Shown here piece by piece: positions 10,796 through 22,671 of a DNA stretch of 64,000 nucleotides (the stretch's first letter is position 1; every line of letters begins with the position of its first letter). Origin of the DNA: Antilocapra americana (Eukaryota; Chordata; Mammalia; Artiodactyla; Antilocapridae); contig ML664176.1 of assembly GCA_007570785.1 (NCBI GenBank), forward strand, positions 361,296 to 425,295, in the 5' to 3' direction. The notes below the pieces were generated by a model, which saw nothing but the letters and a program-made list of their open reading frames with translations, did not search any database and was not told the origin of the DNA. A program made the position numbers and the translations under genes.

Positions 10796-11384
10796 AAGAC
10801 TGCTTTGTTCTACAAACACTTGGAAGCTAAAGATCACTTATAACAAACCAAGCAAATGCTTCAGTGTGTGATAAACACACGGAGGAAATGCCACACAGGG
10901 AGGGACAATCTCAGACCACTTAGCCCTTTCTTTCCCTATACTCTTTCTGGAAGTAATTTTATATATTCCCATGGCTTTTATGTACTAAATCTTCAGAGGG
11001 AAAACAGATAACTTACTTTAATAATCATTTATCATAAGCATGGGATGGGGGGATAGTGAAACTCTTGACAAATACCAAGGACTCCTCTGTTCTTAAAGCC
11101 CCTTTATTCTCAAGGACTCCTTTATTCTAATGTAATGGCTCCTGAAAAACTTCCCTTTTCAAGGATACTTTTTTCAAACACAATCAATAATCTACAATCA
11201 ACTTTGTAATCTCTTTGGAAGCCAGGACCTTTTTGGCTTTGGACTTTTAAAGATAAAATGCACAGCTGGATTCCTACAGGCCAAATATTTAAATTTTTTA
11301 ATTTGTGGGTTATGAATCAGATTACTAATATGGTGGTGTTTGATAGATAATAGAAAATCAAAATATAGTTTTTCAAATTATTAA
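10796..11384. other. Single-copy stretch, no gene seen
   Basis: A short 'aaggactcct' motif occurs twice near 11080-11125. No other structure is visible. Confidence 0.4.
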
Positions 11385-11860
11385 TTTTAGAATTCCAGAG
11401 ATGAAATGAATTTTAAAGCACATCTGGAAATGATATGCTAGAAATGAGCTTTAAGGCACATCCACCCAGAGCTTGGGTCTCTTAAGCAACATCTGTAACA
11501 AGTGGTTGTCAGCCCTTGTTCCAACAGTCCCAGCAATGGAGAGCTCCCTACCTTTGGACCAGAGATCTTCCTGTCTCCCCAAATAGCATTAAAAATGTTT
11601 TCCTTGTTCTGAGTCAGTTCTTCTATAGCTTTAATCCTTGATCTTAGTTATAGTCCTTTGAGTCTTATTGGAAAATATAATCCCTCCCTATGACAGTCCT
11701 CAAAATATCCTCAACACTCCATTCTAAAGATGCTTTGCTCCTTGAATTATTCCTCATAGAACATGTTTTTAGGTTCTATCACTGTTCAGCTATCTAAACT
11801 CTGGGTCAGATTATTTTAACCAGGATTTTGTAAGAATCACAGCCATTCTTGTGGTCAATA
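11385..11860 (-). mobile_element. L3/CR1-like LINE remnant
   Basis: In inverted order it shows 'gttgtcagcc', 'caatggagagctccctacct', 'agttctt', 'ctatgacagtcctcaaaatatc' and 'attcctcatagaacatg'. This follows the inverted L3/CR1 3' region of mammals. Heavily diverged, so family level only. Confidence 0.5.
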
Positions 11861-11909
11861 AGGAAAGAAAGGGTGAGCAGCTATAGCAACTGCACCCAGA
11901 ATTAAGGAT

Positions 11910-12042
11910 GCTGCTGCTGCTGCTAAGTCGCTTCAGTCGTGTCTGACTCTGTGCGACCCCATGGACGGCAGCCTACCAGGTTCCTCCGTTCATGGGATTT
12001 TCCAGGCAAGAGTACTGGAGTGGGTTGTCATTGCCTTCTCTG
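11910..12042 (-). mobile_element. Single-unit Bov-A SINE with a perfect 12-bp TSD
   Basis: One Bov-A unit with a GCTGCTGCTGCT end. The direct repeat AGAATTAAGGAT lies at 11898-11909 and 12043-12054. The exact TSD shows that a one-unit form inserted as such rather than being a trimmed Bov-A2. Confidence 0.93.
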
Positions 12043-12054
12043 AGAATTAAGGAT

Positions 12055-12360
12055 AACACTTTCCATATTATTCTGTGCCACGGACCAGGAAGAAACTAAA
12101 AATACCCAGGTGAGTATTTTGCTTCTGTGAATGTGATAAACCACATGATCCATAGTGGATTAAAGGCTGAGAACCATTATTTTAAATGCACCCCAGTTTA
12201 TCTATTCTTTGAAAAGTGTAGCAGCTGAAATGTACTGCAAAAACCCAGAAGTGGGTTATCTAGAACGATGCAGACTGGTTCACTAAAGAAAATATTTCTC
12301 TTCTTCCTACTCCTCGTCTTTCAGGATTCACCTGAAGTCTTAAATCTTATGTGAAACATT
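12055..12360. other. Short single-copy stretch before BovB
   Basis: Contains a strong splice-donor look-alike, CCCAG/GTGAGTATT, at about 12107-12115. No convincing acceptor lies upstream, so no exon is called. Confidence 0.35.
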
Positions 12361-15300
12361 AGTTCAGTTCAGTTAGGCACCTCAGTTGTATCCGACTCTT
12401 TGCAACCCCCATGGACTGCAGCACGCCAGGCTTCCCTGTCCATCACCAACTCCCAGAGCTTACTCAAACTCATGTCCATTGAGTCAGTGATGCCATCCAA
12501 CCATCTCATCCTCTGTTATCCTCTACTCCTCCTGCCATTGATCTTTCCCAGCATCAGGGTCTTTTCCAAGAAGTCACTTCTTTGCATCAGGTGGCCAAAG
12601 TTATTGGAGTTTCAGCTTCAGAATCAATCCTTCCAATGAATATTTAGGACTGATTGATTTCCTTTAGGAATGACTGGTTTGATCTCCTTGTAGTCTAAGG
12701 GATTCTCAAGAGTCTCCTCCGATACCACAGTTCAAAAGCACGAATTCTTCAGTGTTCTTCAGCTTTTATTATAGTCCAAATCTCACATCTATACAGGACT
12801 ACTGAAAAAACCCATAGCTTTGACTAGATGGACTTATTTCAGCAAAGTAATGTCTATGCTTTTAAGTATGCTGTCTAGGTTGGTCATAGCTTTTCTTCCA
12901 AGGAGCAAGCATCTTTTAATTTCATGGCTGCAGTCACCATATGCAGTGATTTTGGAGCCCCCCAAAATAAACTCTGTCACTATTCCATTGTTTCCCCATC
13001 TATTTGCCATGAAGTGATGGGACCAGATGCCACCATCTTCATTTTTCAAATGTTGAGTTTTAAGCTAGCTTTTTCACTCTCCTCTTTCATTATTATCAAG
13101 AGGCTTTTTAGTTCTTCTTCACTTTCTTCCATAAGGGTGGTATCATCTGCAGATGTGAGGTTATTGATATTTCTCCCAGCAGTCCTGATTCCAGCTTGTG
13201 CTTCATCCAACACAACATTTTGTATGATGTACTCTGCATATAAGTTAATAACCAGTCTGACAATATACAGCCTTGACATACTCCTTTCTCAATTTGGAAC
13301 CAGTCTATTGTTCCATGTCCAGTTTTAACTGTTGCTTCCTGACTTGCATATAGATTTCTCAGGAGGCAGGTCAGGTGGTCTGGTATTCCTATCTCCTTCA
13401 GAATTTTCCAGTTTGTTGTGACATACATAGTCAAAAGCTTTGGCGTAATCAATAAAACAGAAGTAGATGTTTTTTCTGGTATTCTCTTGCTTTTTTGATG
13501 ATTCAGCAGATGTTGGCAATTTGATCTCTGGTTCATTTGCCTTTTCTAAATCCAGCTTGAACATATGGAAGTTCATGGTTCATGTATTGTTGAGCCTAGC
13601 TTGGAGAATTTTGAGCATTACTTTGCTAGCATGTGAGATGAGTGCAATTGTGTGGCAGTTTGAACATTCTTTGGCATTGCCTTTCTTTGGAATTGGAATG
13701 AAAACTGACCTTTTCAAGTCCTGTGGTCATTGCTGAGTTTTCCAAATTTGCTGGCATATTGAATACAGCACTTTCATAGCATCATCTTTTAGGATTTGAA
13801 ATAACTCAACTGGAATTCCATCACTTCCCCTAGCTTTGTTTGTAGTGATGCTTCCTAAGGCCCACTTGACTTCATATTCCAGGATGTCTGGCTCTGGGTG
13901 AGTAATCACACCATCATGATTATCTGGGTTGTGAAAATCTTTTTTGTACAGTTCTTCTGGGTATTCTTGCCACCTCTTCTTAATATCTTCTGCTTCTGTT
14001 AGGTCCCTACCATTTCTTTCCTTTATTGAGCCCATCTTTGCATGAAATGTTCCCTTGGTATCTCTAATTTTCTTGAAGAGATCTCTAGTCTTTCCCATTC
14101 TATTGCTTTCCTCTGTTTCTTTGCACTCATCTCTGAGGAAGGCTTTCTTTTCTCTCCTTGCTATTCTTTGGAACTCTGCATTCAAATGGGTATATCTTTC
14201 CTTTTCTCCTTTGCCTTTAGCTTCTCTTCTTTTCACAGTTATTTGTAAGGCCTCCTCAGACAGCCATTTTGCCTTTTTGCATTTCTTTTTTCTTGGGGAT
14301 TGTTTTGATTCCTGTCTCCTGTACAGTGTCAGGAACCTCCATCCATAGTTCATCAGGCACTCTGTCTATCAGATCTAATCCCTTGAATCTATTTCTCACT
14401 TCCACTGCATAATTGTAAGGGATCTGATTTAGGTCATACCTGAATGGTCTAGTGGTTTTTCCTACTTTCTTCAATTCAAGTCTGAGTTTGGCAATAAGGA
14501 GTTCATGATCTGAGCCACAGTCAGCTCCTGGTCTTGTTTTTGCTGACTATATAGAGCTTCTCTATCTCTGGCTGCACAGAAAATAATCAATCTGATTTCG
14601 GTGTTGACCATCTGGTGATGTCCATGTGTAGAGTCATCTCTTGTGTTGTTGGAAGAGGATGTTTGCTATGACCAGCGAGTTCTCTTGGCAAAACTGTTAA
14701 CCTTTGCCCTGCTTCATTTTGTACTCCAAAGTCAAATTTGCCAGTTATTCCAGGTATCTCTTGACTTCCTACTTTTGCATTCCAATCCCCTATAATGAAA
14801 AGGACATATTTTTTGTGTGTTAGTTCTAGAAGGTCTTGTAGGTGTTCATAGAACCATTCAACTTCAGCTTCTTCAGCATTACTGGTTGGGGCATAGACTT
14901 GGATTACTGTGGTATTGAAAGGCTTGCCTTGGAAACGAACAGAGATCATTCTGTCATTTTTGAGACTGCACTCAAGTACTGCATTTTGGACTCTTTTGTT
15001 GACTATGAGGGCTACTCCATTTCTTCTAAGGGATTCTTGCCTACAGTAGTAGATATAATGGTCATCTGAATTAAATTCGCCCATTCCAGTCCATTTTAGT
15101 TCGCTGATTTCTAAAATGTTGATGTTAACTCTTGCCATCTCCTGTCTGACCACTTCTAATTTACCTTGATTCATGGACCTAACATTCCAGGTTCCTACGC
15201 AATACTGTTCTTCATAGCATCAGACTTTACTTCCATCACCAGTCACATCCACAACTGGGCATTGTTTTTGCTCTGGTTCTGTCTCTTCATTCTTTCTGGA

Positions 15301-15740
15301 GCTATTTGTCCACTCCTTTCCAGTAGCATATTGGGCACCTACTGACCTGGGGAGTTCATCTTTCAGTGTCCTATCTTTTTGCCTTTTCATACTGTTCATG
15401 GGGTTCTCAAGGCAAGAACACCAAAGTGGTTTGCCATTCCCTTCTCCAGTGGACCACATTTTGTCAGAACTCTCCACTGTCTGTTTTGAGTGGGCCTACA
15501 TGGCATGGCTTATAGTTTCATTGAGTTAGACGAGGCTGCGGTCCATGTGATCAGTTTGATTAGTTTTCTGTGATTGTGGTATTCATTCTGTCTGCCCTCT
15601 GACACATAAGGATAAGAGGCTTATGGAAGCTTCCTGTTGGGAGAGACTGACTGTGGGGGAAACTGAGTCTTGTTCTGATGAGTGGGGCCATGCTCAGTAA
15701 ATCTTTAATCCAGTTTTCTATTGATGAAACCTTAACTGGC
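12361..15740 (-). pseudogene. Nearly full-length, inactivated BovB (RTE) LINE
   Basis: About 3.4 kb on the - strand, close to the full BovB length. From its 5' side the protein pieces are: the APE-type endonuclease (14587-15174) with NINILEISELKWTGMGEF and IIGDWNAKVG at about 14770-14796; a linker rich in Lys and Glu (13727-14474); then RT pieces (13046-13576) including SADDTTL near 13141-13159. The Asp pair of the RT active site is kept, but the first residues read TSADD rather than RYADD. The protein is split over at least five frames, so it cannot be translated as one chain. The 3' end at 12361 has the 'cagttcagttcagt' type BovB terminus. The 5' boundary at about 15740 is set by loss of resemblance. 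Confidence 0.93.
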
Positions 15741-16244
15741 AGAGGTAAATTTTGAATTCCCAAAGTGCTTCCTTTGGATGCAGGACTAATCTAGACTCCA
15801 AGGTCCTCTACTTCCAGTCATGTGTCCTTGGACAGAGTTCCTGACCATTCCTCCCAACCTTTACAGAGCTCACCTTCCTAAGGACTAACATGGTGTTCTT
15901 CCACTTCACCAGGCAGCTCTGAATTTCTTAACATAGTACTTGGCAATGTTAATTAATTGCCTTTCTCTTAGTCTGCTCTAAACTGTGCTCAAAACACTGA
16001 AGTGCTAAGCTCCAAATACAGGGTATATCCAGAATTATGGGTCTAGGAGAGAAGATATTACTCTAAGAAACTGAAATAAGAGTCAACATAATATTATTGC
16101 ATTGGCCATCTGGGGAAACCATCCTAGGATGTTACCCACAGTTATGAATGACTAGTGATGCAAGACTTAAGGTGCCAACCCAAAACGTTCTCTGCAATGT
16201 GTCAATCCAAATAATACCTATCGTCAGATGATCAACAAACTTGC
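15741..16244. other. Single-copy stretch between two LINEs
   Basis: No gene or repeat recognised. The start of the following L1 is uncertain by about 40 bp. Confidence 0.4.
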
Positions 16245-16249
16245 CACAT

Positions 16250-16597
16250 GTATTACCATATATATGGAGTTTAAAAAGATGGCAGCGAGAACCCTGCATG
16301 CAAGACAGCAAAAGGAACACAGACGTATAGAACAGACTCGTGGATTCTGTGGATGAGGGCAAGGATGGGATGATATGGGAGAATGGCATTGAAACATGTT
16401 AATTATCATATGTGAAATCAATCACCAGCCCAGGATTGATGCTTGGGGCTGGTGCACCGAGATGTCTCAGGGGGAGGGAATCGGGAGGGAGGAGGGAGGG
16501 GGGGTTCTGGAGGGGGAGCATATGTAAACCCATGGCGGTTTCATGTCATTACATGGCAAAACCAATTTAAAAATATTAAATTAAAAAAAAAGAAATG
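16250..16597 (+). mobile_element. 3' end of a young ruminant L1 (L1-BT type), 5'-truncated
   Basis: Signature pieces in order are 'atatatggagtttaaaaagatgg', 'ccctgcatgcaagacagcaaaag', 'gatgcttggggctggtgca', a G-rich 'gggagggaggagggaggg' and 'catggcaaaaccaattta' with an A tail. Each is shortened or paraphrased here. It is the terminal few hundred bases only, the usual truncated L1 form. The short antisense L1 pieces at 50015 and 54160 belong to the same family. Confidence 0.85.
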
Positions 16598-18124
16598 TAA
16601 TGACAAATGCTTCTAGTTTATAGTAAAATTCTCCATGAGATTGATGCTCTAATTCTAGATAATGCCAACTTCTATGACAGACAAGTCCTTGGATGGGAGA
16701 AGGCAATTCATCAAGTCATCACTCAAGAATCTTCAGTTCCTCTCCTCAAACCTGGGACTCTTAGAGCAACCTTATCATGTGTAGCACCAATCTCCTGGGC
16801 ATATAAACACAAAGGAAAGTCTGCCAGCCACACTCTCCCACCGCCAATTAATACATCAAGACTCCAGTTTGCACATCGGTCTCTTGGGGGCTTTGTACAT
16901 GTGAATTGATTCCTTAGCCTAATCCCCTCTGGGAAAATGAACTGAATTCTCTTCTTGAAAAGCTGAGCTATACAATCTGTGCTGTCCATACTTCCACACT
17001 GACAGTGACTCTAAATGCCCTGGAACCCCTATGTATTGGTGCCTCACCGACCATGCAGGAGGGGAGTAACTTGCAACTTCTTTACTCCCCACCAGACCCT
17101 CCTCTGCACTACTTACCAACTCTGCTCCCTCCAAGCAAGGAGAGGTTACTGCTCTTGTCAGATTTAGACATCTGATAGGCCACTGACAAGACAGGGTGGT
17201 CCTTAGCAGCCTGACTGATCTCTCTTTACCCCCTCCCCCAGTCACATGGCTCTCAGGTACAGCCTTCATCTCTCTACCTCCTCTGAGATAGGAGTACAGC
17301 TGGGAAGACAAACCTGATCACTTTCTACTGTTTCCACAGGCTCAATGGAATACCCAGTTTCAATGCTCAACTTAGTGATAAGATATGTTTGAATGGAATA
17401 GGATATATCATTTGACCTTAAGCACAAGTCACTTTACTCTTTCTAACTTTTATCAGAGAACCCTAGCAAAACCCCATCCCCTTAAACCCTAAAAACTTAC
17501 CAACTGGTTTCATTTATGTTAGTCTAATTTTCCTGAAGAGAATATAATCTCCCTGAAAATGTGACTGATTTCTAGATTCTTCCTGTACCCTTTTTTTCTT
17601 TCATAGTGCTCAGCACTAAATATTTGTTCACTGAGGCCATTTAATCTTCACTTGGTACAGATATATTATTTTTATGTTAAGCCTCTGATTTTCTCTCACT
17701 AGCCCAAATCAGTCATCATAGTTGGGTTCTTGGTGCCAATGCAATTATAACACAAATGCAACTTGGAACTGGAATTGTGGGGCAGGACTAATTACAAGGT
17801 GATTCCTGAAGTGACCCAAAGTATAGTTATACTAAGAGTTCCTAACAAAAATTAACAAAAATTTTTAAATTCTTACAGAAAAGGCACAGCTCCCCTAAAA
17901 TTCATTTGAACAGTTTAATTTGAAAAACATTGATGACTACAGAGAATAAATCAGAGATGATGCATAGATGCCGATAACGGATAAAGAGGTATCAGATATC
18001 CACACCCTCAAAATACACACATTACTTGAACTTCAAGGACCAAAGTGAAATAATATTCATGAGAGAGAAAGAGACAGCCAGTTTAGGGAGAGAACTACCT
18101 AGGGCAACAAAGGACACCCAGGGA
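16598..18124. other. 1.5-kb mostly single-copy stretch
   Basis: No gene recognised. An open frame of 130 codons on the - strand (16919-17311) has no start context, homology or splice support that I can see. A possible L2 3' end lies at 17515-17640. Confidence 0.4.
17515..17640 (+). mobile_element. Possible L2 3' end
   Basis: The text 'atagtgctcagcactaaatatttgttcactgagg' in shape resembles the L2 3' terminus. Weak match. Confidence 0.35.
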
Positions 18125-18385
18125 GGAGGGGGTGTAGGATGAGTTTGGACATAGGAATTGACATATATACACTACTGATACTCTGCATAACATAGATAAC
18201 TAATGAGAACCTAGTGTATAGCTCGGGGAACACTACTCAGTGTTCTGCAGTGACCTGAATGAGAAGGAAATCCCAAAAAGAGAGGACTTGCGCAAATGTA
18301 GAGCTGACTCACTTTGCTGTACGGTAGAAACTACTCAACACTGTAAAGCAACTGCACTCAACGAAAATTAATAAAAACTACAAAG
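18125..18385 (+). mobile_element. L1 3' UTR fragment (cetartiodactyl type)
   Basis: It carries 'gacatatatacactactgata', 'agataactaatgagaacc', 'tgtatagctcggggaac', 'cactttgctgtacgg' and an 'aattaataaaaac' tail. A BovB piece follows within 20 bp, apparently inserted near the tail. Confidence 0.75.
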
Positions 18386-18401
18386 GATACTGATAAATAC
18401 A

Positions 18402-18890
18402 AAAAGCTATGACAAATCTAGACAGCATATTGAAAAGCAGATACAGTATTTTGCCAACAAAGATCCATCTAGTCAAAGCTATGGATTTTCCAGTGGTCAT
18501 GTATGGATGTGAGAGTTGGACCATAAAGAAGGCTGAGTGTCAAAGAATTGATGCTTTTGAACTGTGGTGTTAGAGAAGACTCTTGAGAGTCCCCTCGACT
18601 GCAAGGAGATCCAACCAGTCCATCCTAAAGGAAAGCAGTCCTAGAAGAACTGATGCTGAAGCTGAAGCGCCAATACTTTGGCCACCTGATGCAAAGATCC
18701 AACTCATTTGAAAAGACCCTGATGCTGGGAAAGATTGAAGGCAGGAGAAGGGGATGACAGAAGGTGAGATGGTTCGATGGCATCACCAACTCGATGGACA
18801 CGAGTTTGAGCAAGACGGGGAGATGGTGAAGGACAGGGAGGCCTGGCTTACTGCCGTCCATGGGTTGAAAAGAGTAGGACGCAACTCAGC
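18402..18890 (+). mobile_element. BovB 3' end (about 490 bp)
   Basis: It runs from 'gctatgacaaatctagacag' through 'tgtggtgttagagaagactc' and 'ccaatactttggccacctga' to a 'gacgcaactcagcaatgaac' terminus. It covers the C-terminal RT tail and 3' UTR. It has small deletions compared with the other copies in the window. Confidence 0.9.
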
Positions 18891-19011
18891 AATGAACCAC
18901 AAAATACAAAAAAAATAAAAACAAAGGAGACCAAAGTCAGACCTCCTGCCATGGTTTCCTGAAGCTTCCCGATTCTTGCCTGGGTCACGAGCCTGACACA
19001 ACTGGGTGTGT

Positions 19012-19150
19012 GGTCGGAGAGCAGGCTCTGCAGTGACACTGCCCATATTCCAGTCCCAATTCTGCACCACCAGCTGTGGTTTGGGAGACTTACTGGACTT
19101 CTCAGCCTCCCTCTCCCCATCTGTAGCATTGGGATTACAGTGGCTTACTT
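19012..19150 (+). mobile_element. MIR SINE
   Basis: The core order 'agcaggctctgcagtgacac', 'ccagtcccaattctgcacc', 'agctgtgg', 'cctcc.tctccccatctgta' follows the MIR consensus. Confidence 0.7.
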
Positions 19151-19544
19151 ACATACATGACACGCAGCATGCAGCTAATTATCCTTGGGCCTTGACTCTT
19201 ATTAACTTTCCAGAGCCATTCTTCAGACCTCCCTATCAATTCTCCCTAGGAATCTCTAGGATTCAGGAATCCTAGAGAAGAGGATTCCTCCTCCGGCTTA
19301 GGCTAACCCTTCCACCTTGGCCTGGGGCTCCACCATCCTTCCCCCACTTTGGAGTGGCACTCAGCTAGTTACCTCTTCCCTGTCTGCTACACACATCCAC
19401 TCAGCATCCCAGGGCCCTCTTTTACCTTAAAATCTCCTCCATCAACATGACATCTCTCTGCAAATACTTTCCTACATCTATCTTGTTCTTCAGAGAAACT
19501 AATAGAGTGGCAGAGTCATTTTTTTTCAAAGATGAATTCATAAC
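19151..19544. other. Single-copy stretch with a palindrome
   Basis: CT-rich. Contains the inverted repeat at 19254-19277. No gene seen. Confidence 0.4.
19254..19277. repeat. 11-bp perfect inverted repeat with 2-bp spacer
   Basis: Arms CTCTAGGATTC and GAATCCTAGAG are exact reverse complements around AG. They are embedded in further 'ggattcc' copies on the right. It could form a small hairpin. Confidence 0.8.
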
Positions 19545-20552
19545 AGGGTTATAAACTCTACACCCATCCTCTGTTCACTGCTCCACTCTGCAACCTACAG
19601 ACTGACCCACAGCCACTGAAACTGCTCTCCACAGGCTCATCGTGCTTCCCAGATGCCAGATCCAATGGCCATGTGTCACTGACAGTTATGTACTGGACAG
19701 CAACATTAGACTATACTGAGCCCTCTCTCCTGATGTTCTGTTCCCTAAGATTTCATGATACCATAGTCTCCTTATTTTCTTCCTACCTACTTAATCACTT
19801 TTTCTCTACTTGTCCCCTAACACTGATATTTTTCAGGGCTCAAAATTTGGCTTTCCTCTCATCTGTCTGCTTGCATGCTGATTTCACTGCCTTCCTGGAT
19901 CAGCTTATGACTCCAAAAAGTACAGCTCCATCCCTGGTTTGTCTCTTATATTCTAGTTTGCCACTTCTCAGCCAAATGCCTGTGTATCTTCACTTGAATG
20001 TCCTACAAACTTCTGAAATTCCACGTACCCGAAACTAAATTTCCTTCCAAAACCTGCTACTACTCTTGTCTTCCCTACGCCCATATCTAACAAATCAAAA
20101 ACGCACTTCAGCATTTGGAAATGTGAGTTTTTTTCATCTCAAGCACACATATGTACATACACATCAAAATTTTAGCAGGATTACTCCAAAGTATTTGAAG
20201 TGTTTTTAAAGGGCCTAGAAAAGGAAGAACTCTCTATGCCCTTCCTCTACCTGAAAGCAGACTCTCAGCTCCTTTTCAATGAGATTTAGCTTTTTATCTT
20301 TAACACTCATCCCCAGATATCATCTCCTCCAAGAAGGCTTCCCCGAGCCCCTGAGAGAACGATACAGAGCTCTCCTCCATGACCCCCTATTTCAACCACT
20401 GCACTGTTGAGTATCTTAGTAACTTACTATCATCACCACCAGTTAACAGAGCTTTCTCCCTCACCAGGATCTGAGCTACTGTTTTATTATTATTTATCTT
20501 TGTAATCCCAGTTCCTGACATACAAGTGCTCAATGATATTGGCAGAATGAAT
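19545..20552 (+). mobile_element. L2 LINE, internal and 3' parts
   Basis: The left part carries 'ccagatccaatggccatgtg', 'tttcagggctcaaaatttgg' and 'aatgcctgtgtatcttcactt', matching the L2 reverse-transcriptase region and the text after it. From about 20275 it shows 'atcatctcctccaagaaggc' and the 'ttcctgacatacaagtgctc' 3' end with a GAATGAATG finish. One degraded copy of about 1 kb with gaps. No frame is intact. Confidence 0.65.
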
Positions 20553-20599
20553 GTATGGCAAATATTGCTAAAAGCCTGGATGAGGCAGGAGAGTCCATG

Positions 20600-20795
20600 A
20601 TTGAAATTAGAGGCTGAGCATTTTACTTCAGATTCTGTGACTCACTGTGTAAACTTGGCAAGTCCTCTCACCTACCAAGCCTGGGTTTTTATGTCTTTTA
20701 AGGAAACTGGAACAACAACAGTATCACCTTCTTCACAGGGTTACTGAGACAATTAAATGAGATGAGGTCCATAACATTTCTTAGCAGGTTCTGTA
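20600..20795 (+). mobile_element. MIR SINE
   Basis: 'agattctgtgactcactgtg', 'cttggcaagtcctctcacct' and 'cacagggttactgagacaat' follow the MIR order. Confidence 0.68.
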
Positions 20796-22019
20796 ATATT
20801 GGGGGGACTCTACTGGGTTGGTGAATGGAAGGCAACAGAGCAGGTGAGGTGAGAAGACAGAGGAAATTTATGAAGTTCTACTGATACAAACTCCAGTTCC
20901 CTATCCCCTCCCTTTTGAAAATGAAAACTGTGCCAAGATAACAAAGATAATCCAAAGGATAGTTGGCTAACAATGTGATGAGGGATTAATGGGGTTTAGG
21001 TGGGAGGAGGCACTGAGTAGAGACAGGAATGGAATACGGGTGCCTTTGTGGTGCTTGAGCTTTCTCAGGAGGTGAGCCAAAGACCTGGAGCACGAGAATA
21101 TGTTTTCTCCCTGAAAAGGACCACAGCGCTATACCTAACCCAGATGGAATTAAAATGGTTAAAGTCACAAAGCAGCTCAGCATTCATTAGGGATTCAGGC
21201 ACAGGCAATGCTCAAGCACTAATATTAACTATGGTTCTTAGCCTTTGGAGTTGGCGAGATGAACCCAGCTTCCTGCGGACCAAACACTTATGCTAATTGA
21301 GGAGAAACTTTCTGAAAAAAAAAAAAAAAAGGCAGCCAAATCTAAGAGACCTGTCAATGCCAGGGTCATCAGTGAAGTGATAACCAGCAAAGAGCTGAAA
21401 TCAAAGGCTGCATCTGCCTCCCTGTGCACATTCTGTTCAGTGGGAGCCCACGGTGGTCACAGCTCCTTTAACAATATTTATAATGAAGGAACGACGTCGG
21501 AGATGTCAACCTTGATTATTCATAAAGCGTCCTCCTGCTCAGATCCACCCCGGGGCTAACAGTAAAAGTACCTGATTCCCAATTCTCAAACACAAAAGCA
21601 TACAGAGCTTGAAAGAGGAGCTGACTAATAAAGTTTGCATATCCCTAAGAAAAAGAGCATACAAGGAAGAAGAAAAGGAATGGCAAGATTAAACAAAAAC
21701 AGTAAGCTTGGATGGGAAATGATAAAAATTTTAAAAGGCAAGAACTTAAATCTATTTTCCTCTTTTTTTTCCTAACGTCCTTGTTCATTTACATTTCAGT
21801 ATAAGCCATTCGGAGGAAACAGCTGTTTCATCTCCCGACTAGAACGCTGAGGTGCTTTGAACACTTACTGTGGGAGCATAATGTTGCTAAACTCTATTCT
21901 GGAGAGGAGTCTAGTGGCTTTAAACTGTGAGGAGAGGCAGAAAGAGGCCTTCATCTCTGGTTCTATTAGACAAGGAGGCCTCAGAGCAGAGACTTTGAGG
22001 ACTCACTGAGGTGGTCTAT
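20796..22019. other. 1.2-kb single-copy stretch, possible regulatory block
   Basis: No interspersed repeat is recognised. The part at 21160-21560 is balanced in composition, with homeodomain or POU-like cores (ATGCTAAT near 21293) and an A run at about 21316-21331. The overlapping open frames at 21048-21559 have no coding signature. Confidence 0.4.
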
Positions 22020-22208
22020 GTAGAGTGACGAGTCCCAGACCAGCTCCGGAGTTTACACCCACCTTCTCCAGCCCCCTAGAGCTCTATGACCTAGTTACTT
22101 ATTCTTTCTCAGTTTCCTCATTTGTAAGATGGGAAAAATAATACCACCTCCTCCTAGAGCTGCTGAGAATACTTAATAAATGAAAATAAAACCCAGAGCT
22201 GCGATGAT
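22020..22208 (+). mobile_element. MIR SINE, interrupted at its 3' end
   Basis: 'ctatgacctagttacttatt' and 'tcagtttcctcatttgtaag' are the MIR core. The right end is cut by a Bov-tA insertion, and a short piece resumes after 22436. Confidence 0.75.
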
Positions 22209-22424
22209 GAAAAAGTTGAAGAAACGTTAGTCTCTCAGTCATGTCCGACTCTTTGCGACCCCATGGACTGTAGTCCCCCAGGCTCCTCTGTCCACATAAT
22301 TCTCCAAGAAAGAGTATTGGAGTGGTTAGCCATTCCTTTTCTCCAGGGGATCCTTGCAACCCAGGGATTGAACCTGGGTCTCTTGCATCGCAGGCAGATT
22401 CTTTACTGTCTGAGCCACCAGGGA
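22209..22424 (-). mobile_element. Bov-tA SINE inserted in MIR
   Basis: Complete Bov-tA with the tRNA-derived head at its right end. TSD AGCTGCGATGAT (22197-22208) and AGCTGGGATGAT (22425-22436) differ at one base. It faces the next Bov-tA head to head. Confidence 0.92.
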
Positions 22425-22457
22425 AGCTGGGATGATAGTTAGCACTTAATGCCACTT

Positions 22458-22657
22458 GGGCTTCCCTTGTAGCTCAGTCGGTGAAGAATGTGCCTGCAGT
22501 GCAGGAGACCCAGGTTCGATCTCTAGTTGGGAACATCCCCTGGAGAAGGAAATGGCAACCCACTCCAGTATCCTTGCCTGGAAAACTCATGGACAGAGGA
22601 GCCTGGTGGGCTGCAGTCCATGGGGCTGCAAAAAGTTGGGCACAACTGAGCGACTAA
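22458..22657 (+). mobile_element. Bov-tA SINE, head to head with its neighbour
   Basis: Starts GGGCTTCCCTTGTAGCTCAG and ends 'gagcgactaacac'. Flanks CACTTAATGCCACTT and CACTAATGTGACTT look like a diverged TSD. It lies 33 bp from the inverted copy to its left. Confidence 0.92.
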
Positions 22658-22671
22658 CACTAATGTGACTT

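Noticed and set aside
12107..12115. Strong donor-like CCCAG/GTGAGTATT
   Set aside because: No matching acceptor at exon distance other than one giving a 21-bp segment; no coding frame.
13727..14353. 208-codon Lys/Glu-rich open frame
   Set aside because: Linker region of the same BovB copy; annotated within that element.
14587..15174. 195-codon open frame with an endonuclease-like protein
   Set aside because: It is the APE-type endonuclease part of the - strand BovB. The rest of the protein is in other frames, so it is not a host gene.
16919..17311. 130-codon open frame on the - strand
   Set aside because: No recognised homology, no splice pair, and overlapped by other chance frames.
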